Shown piece after piece: positions 58,378 through 64,000 of a DNA stretch of 64,000 nt. The notes beneath the pieces were generated by a model, which saw only the letters and a list, made by a program, of their open reading frames with translations, did no database searches and had not been told where the DNA came from. The stretch spans positions 434,001-498,000 of the forward strand of contig JAEBDY010000001.1 of the NCBI GenBank assembly GCA_049997955.1. The letters are read 5' to 3'. A program made the position numbers and the translations under genes. The DNA comes from Umezawaea sp049997955 (lineage in GTDB: Bacteria; Actinomycetota; Actinomycetes; Mycobacteriales; Pseudonocardiaceae). Position 1 is the stretch's first letter; each line of letters opens with the position of its first letter.

Positions 58378-59271
58378 CTAGAGCTCCGCGAAGAAGTCGA
58401 ACCCGCCGACGCTGAGGCCGAGGCCGATGCCGGTGGACGGCGCGGAGGAGGTCGGTGCGGAGGAGGAAGGCGCGGAGGAGGAAGGCGGTGTGCTGGACGA
58501 CGGGGGCTTCGACGAGCCGGTCGACGGGGTCGACGCGGACGGCGACGTGCTGCTGGTCGGCGGCGTCGTTGTGGTCGGGTCCGGCGTCGTGGGGGTGCCC
58601 TTGTCCGGCGTGGGCCGCTCCGAGGTCGACTCGGACGTCGGGGCGGCGGGCTGCGTCGTCTGCGCGTCGGGGGTTTGCGCGACGGGAGCCTGCGCGACGG
58701 GTGCCTGGGTGCTCTGGGTGGGCACCGAACGCGGCTGTTCCTGCTGCTGAGGGGCCTGTTCCTGCGTCTGCTGCTGGGTGGTGCCGGTCTCCGCGGTGGA
58801 GGTGCCGGGCAGCTGGCCGGGCAGGGCCAGCGCGCCGATGCCGCCAGTGTTGTTGGAGTTGCGCGCCGCCGGTCGGTCGTCGAACCGGACGTCGGCGAGG
58901 GGGCGCTCGTCGGGGGAGCTCAGCCACTGCGAGGCGCCGAAGGCGACCGTGCCGCAGAGGACGACGCCGCCGCTGGCGATGGCGACCAGCTTGCTGATCT
59001 TCATGCCGCCGCGCTCCTCGTCGGCGGGACGGCCTTCGCGGCGCAGCAGTTCGGCGACGTGCAGCTCACGGCCGGAGAGGGACTGGCGGGAGACGGGCAC
59101 GGTCGACAGGGCGGCCGGAGGGGTCACGGCCTGGAAGCGGACGGTGTCCTCTTCGTCGTCCCGGTACACCGGGATCTCCTGCGTCTCGGCTTCACGCCTG
59201 GCGAGCAGCTCAGCCACGGAGAGCTGAGCGGTCGATCCATCTCGCCGACGACGTTTGTCCTCGTTCGACAC
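58378..59271 (-). CDS. Single-pass membrane protein with Ser/Thr/Pro/Gln-rich exterior
   Basis: A 297-residue protein. Cytoplasmic part (1-90) carries two copies of a (S/H)VAELL-x-RRE motif (near 18-28 and 71-80). Membrane segment about 93-113. The external part is low-complexity Gln, Thr, Pro, Ser, ending in a short hydrophobic GFDFFAEL. GTG 59271 with GGAAGG upstream. No known domain. It sits in the kinase cluster; the next gene shares the VxELL-type motif. A possible kinase substrate or adaptor. Confidence 0.75.
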   Translation of the reverse strand: MSNEDKRRRRDGSTAQLSVAELLARREAETQEIPVYRDDEEDTVRFQAVTPPAALSTVPVSRQSLSGRELHVAELLRREGRPADEERGGMKISKLVAIASGGVVLCGTVAFGASQWLSSPDERPLADVRFDDRPAARNSNNTGGIGALALPGQLPGTSTAETGTTQQQTQEQAPQQQEQPRSVPTQSTQAPVAQAPVAQTPDAQTTQPAAPTSESTSERPTPDKGTPTTPDPTTTTPPTSSTSPSASTPSTGSSKPPSSSTPPSSSAPSSSAPTSSAPSTGIGLGLSVGGFDFFAEL

Positions 59272-59431
59272 CGCTGGTCACACCTTCCCGGCAACTGCTT
59301 TGTGTTCACTGACCGGGAACATGGATACCGAATCGTGACCCCGCTTGTAACCCCTTTGGGGGATTTTCTGGGGTTAAACCTTATTTAAGGAAACTCTGGG
59401 TGAGGTTATGGGGGTTATCGGCTACGGGCAG

Positions 59432-60247
59432 TCAACTTCGCTGGGCCGAGAGGAGTTCGGTCGCGATGATCTTCGGCGTGGACGTGTCCGCGAACCAGAA
59501 GCGCTGCTCGACCCTGAGCCACCGCCCGTCGAGCTCCTGCATCGACACCTCGGCCAGCACGCTGCCGTCCTGCTGCAGGGTCGTGCTCTCGACGGTGATG
59601 GCCTTGATCGTGCTCCAGGACCGGACGAAGGCGACCGTGTCGGCGCCGACCAGATCGTCGGTCAGCAGCCGGGAGGCCTCCACGGGCTTGGCGGGCAGCA
59701 GTTCGTAGAACCTGCGCACGACGTCGATCCTGGGCTGGGAGGTGGACGGCGTCGCGGGCGGCGCGACCACCGCGCTCGACGTCGCACTCGGTTCGGGGGT
59801 CGGGTCCGCCGCGAGCGGCTGGTTCGCCGGGGGGACGGCGGTGGGCGCGGGGGTGCCCGCGTCGGTCGCGGGCGCCGTCGCGGCCTCGTTGCCGAGCCGC
59901 GCGCTGAGCAGGTCGGGTCGGAGCGCGGTCGAGCCGCTCAGCTCGATGGGGGCCGCGGTGGGCGGCTCCGCGCTGTCGCGACGGCTGCCCGCCAGGATCG
60001 ACGCCGCCACGACGGAGGCGAACAGCACGAGCGCGCCGGTCACCAGGCCCGCGGCCTTGGCGGCCCGGTTCGGGCGGCGGTGGTACCTGTCCTCCTCCAG
60101 GCCCAGCACGTCCTGGACCAGGACGTTGGTGTCGGCCTCTTCGATGGAGGGGATGCGGATGGGGATCGGCTGCTTCCTGATCAGCTCTTCCACGGTGATC
60201 GATCCGGCGCGGTTGTGCCGTCTGCCGGTCGTCGTAGGCCGCTGCAC
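59432..60247 (-). CDS. Single-pass membrane protein with NTF2-like exterior (A)
   Basis: A 271-residue protein. The cytoplasmic N-terminus has ITVEELIRKQ, like the motif in the preceding gene, and an acidic LVQDVLGLEEDR. Membrane segment about 63-85. After a Pro/Ala-rich linker the last ~105 residues (VVRRFYELLPAKPVEASRLL, FVRSWSTIKAITVES, FWFADTSTPKI) match the external domains of kinases 1-3 in pattern. GTG 60247 has GGAGGAG at 6 nt. Catalytic domain absent. Confidence 0.78.
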   Translation of the reverse strand: MQRPTTTGRRHNRAGSITVEELIRKQPIPIRIPSIEEADTNVLVQDVLGLEEDRYHRRPNRAAKAAGLVTGALVLFASVVAASILAGSRRDSAEPPTAAPIELSGSTALRPDLLSARLGNEAATAPATDAGTPAPTAVPPANQPLAADPTPEPSATSSAVVAPPATPSTSQPRIDVVRRFYELLPAKPVEASRLLTDDLVGADTVAFVRSWSTIKAITVESTTLQQDGSVLAEVSMQELDGRWLRVEQRFWFADTSTPKIIATELLSAQRS

Positions 60248-60419
60248 TGGCAACTCCTCCGTACCTTTTTGGTCGCCAGAACTCGTACCGTGGTTGACCT
60301 GCTCAAAGCCAGTTCGATTTGCGTATTCACCTTTTCGTGGCGTTCAGCGGTAGGACGGTGTCGCTCGAATGGAGCAGCGGTTACCGCACGGCGTTCCGCT
60401 GTGCGTTCGCGAATGACCG

Positions 60420-61397
60420 TTAGCCGATTGCTGTAAGCCGTTCGGCGTTGATCAGAGGGTCACCACTCAAGGTGAAGGTCAGCTCGCGGTGCTCGGTGCT
60501 GGCGGTGCCGTCCTTCTTGGTGATCTGCAGCGTGCTGACGGTGATCCCCTTGCTCGGGTCGACGCTGATCCGCTTGACCTCGATCAGCGACACGTCGGCC
60601 AGCCGCTGCTCCAGCACCGCCCCGGTGTTCGAGCGGAACGCCTCGGTCGTCATCGCCAGGGCCGTGTCGCTGTTCGACGCGATCTCCTCGTAGAACTTCT
60701 CGGTCCGGTTGGCGATCGCCGTCGAGTCGACCAGCGGCTTCTCCTCGTTCGGCACGGTGGTCACCGTCGGGGACGTCGGACCGGAGGTGTCGCTGAGCGC
60801 ACCGGGGACGTCGGGGACGTCGGACGTGCCGGGTGCCGTCGGGGTCGTTCGACCGGCTCCGCCGGAGGTGCTGCTGCTCTCCGGGCCGCCGCTCGCCGTC
60901 GCCGCCGGCGTCCAGGACGCCGGTCCGGGGGCCTGGGGCTTCGTCTCCGGGGCTCGGGCGCTCGGGACGGGCTCGGACGTGCGGGTGCCGAAATCGGTCA
61001 CGATGGGCAGGTTGGCGGGGTACTCCGGCATGCCGATGCGCTCGACCGGCCCGCTGCCGCCGACCAGCTTCGCCGCTGCGAAGGCCAGCCCGATCAGGAC
61101 GCCCGCCGACGCCACGACGGCGAACCAGGCGGCGCGCTTCCACGTGCGGGGCGGTGTGACGGACGCGGGGACGAGGCCGATGTCGAACTTCCGCAGCCCG
61201 CTGCCGTCGCTGTCGACCAGCGGATCGGGGGTGGGCCTGCCGCGGCGCTGCGCGGGCACGTGACCCGGAGGGCCGAAGGCGGCTCGCGCGTGCGCGGTCG
61301 ACCCGTGTTCCGGCCCGCTCGCGGCGGGCGGCCACCCGATCGGCCGCTCGTGCAGCCGGTGCTTGCCCGAACCCGGTGCTTCCGCTCCGTCGTCCAT
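60420..61397 (-). CDS. Single-pass membrane protein with NTF2-like exterior (B)
   Basis: A 325-residue protein: ~90-residue Pro/Gly-rich cytoplasmic N-terminus, membrane segment about 92-114, long Pro/Ser/Thr linker, then an external domain (IANRTEKFYEEIASNSDTA, VSLIEVKRISVDPS, EHRELTFTLSGD) of the same type as kinases 1-3. No kinase domain. ATG 61397 follows GGGAGGGG at about 10 nt. Probably a decoy, co-receptor or anti-sigma-like partner; unproven. Confidence 0.78.
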   Translation of the reverse strand: MDDGAEAPGSGKHRLHERPIGWPPAASGPEHGSTAHARAAFGPPGHVPAQRRGRPTPDPLVDSDGSGLRKFDIGLVPASVTPPRTWKRAAWFAVVASAGVLIGLAFAAAKLVGGSGPVERIGMPEYPANLPIVTDFGTRTSEPVPSARAPETKPQAPGPASWTPAATASGGPESSSTSGGAGRTTPTAPGTSDVPDVPGALSDTSGPTSPTVTTVPNEEKPLVDSTAIANRTEKFYEEIASNSDTALAMTTEAFRSNTGAVLEQRLADVSLIEVKRISVDPSKGITVSTLQITKKDGTASTEHRELTFTLSGDPLINAERLTAIG

Positions 61398-61467
61398 GCT
61401 GTCCAGACCCCTCCCGCCCTAGCGCGGTGCGGGATCACGGGGCCGAACCGGTGCCCACGAGCACCCA

Positions 61468-61538
61468 CACCTACCTGAGGGTAGGTGCAGGTGGCGGTGG
61501 TAGCTGTCCGGGGCCACTTTGTGACACCGGGTGACACC
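61468..61538. promoter_or_regulatory. Hairpin and direct repeats in the 61398-61576 gap
   Basis: CACCTACC (61468-61475) and GGTAGGTG (61480-61487) form an 8-bp palindrome, 70 nt upstream of the gene starting at 61397. GTGACACC occurs twice, 10 bp apart (61521-61528, 61531-61538), one helical turn. Confidence 0.45.
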
Positions 61539-61576
61539 CTGAAGTGTGAACTTGCTGGACTTGGCGGCCGTTTAGG

Positions 61577-61897
61577 TCATCCGCCGCTGTTCAGGCGCTT
61601 GCGGCTGCTCTGGAGCGCGCTCGTGGCGGCCAACCCGCTGCCGCCCGCGATCAGCGCGCCGATGATGTCCGACGCCGTGCTGTCACCCGCGGTGATCAAC
61701 AGGCCGATCAGCGCGGCCACGGTCGTGACACCCGCGATCGTGTACCGGCCGCGGACGTACTGCGCGATCGGCGCGCCCGCGGCGGCCTTGTTCTTGGCCG
61801 CCGAGCCGAGCATGGCGAGGTAGCCGTCGTGCGCCAAGGCGGCCAGCACCCCGACGATGGCGATGATGCCTGCGATGAGGCCGATGACTATGTCCAT
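61577..61897 (-). CDS. Small three-helix membrane protein
   Basis: A 106-residue protein with hydrophobic segments near 3-24, 53-70 and 76-95 and a basic C-terminus; no family recognised. ATG 61897. Divergent from the HDAC-family gene with 57 bp between starts. Confidence 0.75.
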   Translation of the reverse strand: MDIVIGLIAGIIAIVGVLAALAHDGYLAMLGSAAKNKAAAGAPIAQYVRGRYTIAGVTTVAALIGLLITAGDSTASDIIGALIAGGSGLAATSALQSSRKRLNSGG

Positions 61898-61954
61898 GGC
61901 TCCAGTGTGCCTGGCGACAACCGCTGGACCATCGGTGATCCCCCTGATATCCCG

Positions 61955-63061
<1,107 letters not shown>

Positions 63062-63182
63062 CCCGTCCCGGACGTTCGGAGACGCCGCCTTCCCGGCGCT
63101 TCGGCGGGACCGCGGCCGTGCGGGACTCGGCGTGAACCCCGCAGGCCCGATCCTCGCAGGCGAAGCCCGGCGCGCGCGTTCC

Positions 63183-63452
63183 TCAGCGCCCCATCGCCCC
63201 GCGACCCAGCTTGAGCAGGATCATCGCGAGGTCCTTGCCGTCGGGCCCGAGCTCCTTGTAGCGGTTCAGCACGTCGATCTCGCGGTTGTGCACGATCCGC
63301 GTCCCGCCCGCGGCCATCCGCGCCGCTCCGATGATCTTGGACACCTCGGCGCGCCTCTTCACGAGCCGCAGCAGCTCCTTGTCCAGGTGGTCGATCTCCT
63401 GGCGGAGCTCGTCGATGTCCGGCGCGACGACGGGGGTTTCGGTGGTGCTCAT
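63183..63452 (-). CDS. aroQ: Chorismate mutase, AroQ type
   Basis: An 89-residue all-helical chorismate mutase turning chorismate into prephenate for Phe and Tyr synthesis. IDELRQEIDHLDKELLRLVKRR holds the first catalytic Arg and the Lys/Arg pair; RIVHNREIDVLNRY the distal helix. Same size as the intracellular mycobacterial enzyme, which gains activity by binding DAHP synthase. ATG has AGAGGT 8 nt upstream. A hairpin and an aromatic-rich mini-ORF lie just upstream. Confidence 0.93.
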   Translation of the reverse strand: MSTTETPVVAPDIDELRQEIDHLDKELLRLVKRRAEVSKIIGAARMAAGGTRIVHNREIDVLNRYKELGPDGKDLAMILLKLGRGAMGR

Positions 63453-63502
63453 GGGGTGTGACCTCTCGAACTCTGATCGAGTCCCGGCCCCCGAAGCGAC
63501 GA

Positions 63503-63532
63503 AAGCCCCGGTGTCCGAGGACTCCGGGGCTT
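63503..63532 (-). promoter_or_regulatory. Candidate attenuator hairpin before aroQ
   Basis: AAGCCCCGG pairs with CCGGGGCTT (63503-63511, 63524-63532), extended by GTCC/GGAC; on the minus strand it is followed by TTTCG. It lies 17 nt after the leader-peptide stop and 50 nt before aroQ. Confidence 0.7.
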
Positions 63533-63549
63533 CAGTGGTTGCTTGCGCG

Positions 63550-63636
63550 CTAGGCGACCACGGGAGCCGGAGTCCGGTTCCCGTAGAAAAACTCGAAGTG
63601 GGTCGTCAGCACGCCGCCACTGTGCCACACGACCAC
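63550..63636 (-). CDS. Candidate Phe/Tyr leader peptide of aroQ
   Basis: A 28-codon mini-ORF from GTG 63636 (or GTG 63630) with AGGG 4 nt upstream. Its core THFEFFYGNRTPAP concentrates three Phe and one Tyr in five codons. It ends at TAG 63550, just before the terminator-like hairpin and the chorismate mutase gene. This is the layout of ribosome-mediated attenuation: scarcity of charged Phe/Tyr tRNA would stall the ribosome and prevent the hairpin. Too short for conventional gene calling. The alternative is chance, but composition, order and pathway agree. Confidence 0.6.
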   Translation of the reverse strand: MVVWHSGGVLTTHFEFFYGNRTPAPVVA

Positions 63637-63823
63637 CCGACCCTGCCAGTCCGCGATCCGCGCGCCCCTCCGGACCGCGGGATTCCGTGTTCATCTCACC
63701 CTCGGAGGGCTGATCAGCGATATTTGGGTCACGATCCGTCATCGCGTCCGGCACGGGTGAAACGTCCTCGGGTCGCACGTCGATGGAAGTGCCAAGGGGT
63801 GCGACAACACAGAGGGTGGCGAC

Positions 63824-64000
63824 ATGTCAGATTCGATGGTGAGCAGGCGCACTGTGTTCGGGGTGGCCGCCGCGGCGGCCTTGGCGGGGACGGCGGCGGG
63901 GACCGCCGGTATCGCGAACGCGCAGACCGCGCAGCAGCCGACGGATCTCCCCGGCGTGGAACTGGAGCCGGGCAAGGGTGTAGTGAAGATCAGCGACACG
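63824..64000 (+). CDS. Tat-exported protein, N-terminal fragment (continues beyond window)
   Basis: The first 59 codons of a gene. SRRTVFG followed by an Ala/Gly hydrophobic core and a cut site near ANAQT give a twin-arginine signal peptide, indicating export of a folded, perhaps cofactor-bound enzyme. ATG 63824 is preceded by GAGGGTGG. What follows (VELEPGKGVVKISDT) is too short to name a family. Confidence 0.75.
   Translation, partial: MSDSMVSRRTVFGVAAAAALAGTAAGTAGIANAQTAQQPTDLPGVELEPGKGVVKISDT

Noticed and set aside
63449..63778. A 109-codon minus-strand frame upstream of aroQ
   Set aside because: It crosses the hairpin and the leader-peptide region and reads as Arg/Gly/Pro-rich noise; the overlapping short frame with FEFFY fits the context better.
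63739..63999. Minus-strand frame opposite the Tat-signal gene
   Set aside because: Shadow of an Ala/Gly-rich signal peptide; the plus-strand gene has a ribosome-binding site and twin-arginine motif.

Overview
The window is GC-rich, densely coded actinobacterial chromosome with many GTG starts and GTGA/ATGA stop-start overlaps. ESX-4 genes, a WhiB3-type protein, a BldM-type regulator, an SsgA-like protein and many PknB-type kinases point to a morphologically complex, mycelial member of the Pseudonocardiales (Saccharothrix/Actinosynnema/Lentzea-like). That placement is inference from gene content and order, not from a database search.

Layout. (1) 1-6645: distal half of an ESX-4 type VII secretion locus: 3'-part of eccC, an Hsp70-like/Rv3446c-type membrane protein, a small accessory protein and two WXG100 proteins. 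(2) 6739-9450: rplM-rpsI and glmM, which follow ESX-4 in mycobacteria too. (3) 9472-13511: an inserted group that looks like a second set of type VII substrates: an EspC-like protein with a YxxxD motif, a 945-residue repeat-rich protein with a WDG motif, and a small coiled-coil protein. (4) 13579-21297: membrane protein, hydrolase, then the co-directional chain glmS-nnr-alr-hydrolase-tsaE. (5) 21370-24708, minus strand: merR-trx-matB-fused carboxyltransferase. (6) 24794-29164: tsaB-rimI-tsaD, CIRCE, groES, groEL with a His-rich tail. (7) 29165-30069: about 900 bp without a gene, holding a 114-bp nested hairpin. (8) 30070-34906: whiB3-like gene, MerR/B12-type regulator, a TPR-like protein, bldM-like gene, sigD and rsdA. 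(9) 34959-45445: DUF5319, guaB, guaB3, lipoprotein, cholesterol-oxidase-like GMC enzyme, aldehyde dehydrogenase, small kinase-fold protein, guaA. (10) 45514-49579: Lia/Psp-like envelope-stress module (PspC-LiaF-like protein divergent from a PspC-histidine kinase and its regulator) and a PAP2-like protein. (11) 49560-61397: four Ser/Thr kinases interleaved with an SsgA-like protein, an EamA/LysR pair and three single-pass proteins. Several of these share one extracytoplasmic domain type. (12) 61577-64000: small membrane protein, HDAC-family hydrolase, chorismate mutase behind a candidate Phe/Tyr leader-peptide attenuator, and the start of a Tat-exported protein.

How the genes fit together. From eccC to guaA the backbone follows, with insertions, the order of the M. 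tuberculosis Rv3447c-Rv3396c segment (eccC4, Rv3446c, esxU, esxT, rplM, rpsI, glmM, glmS, nnr, alr, tsaE, tsaB, rimI, tsaD, groES, groEL1, whiB3, Rv3415c, sigD, rsdA, Rv3412, guaB2, guaB3, choD, guaA). It serves cell-wall amino sugar and D-alanine supply, t6A tRNA modification, proteostasis, developmental/stress regulation and GMP synthesis. The least explained material is the insertions: the second ESX substrate group, the merR-trx-matB operon, the kinase/NTF2-like sensor cluster, two structured intergenic elements (29417-29530, 41530-41592) and the aroQ leader. No rRNA, tRNA, CRISPR array or insertion sequence was recognised.
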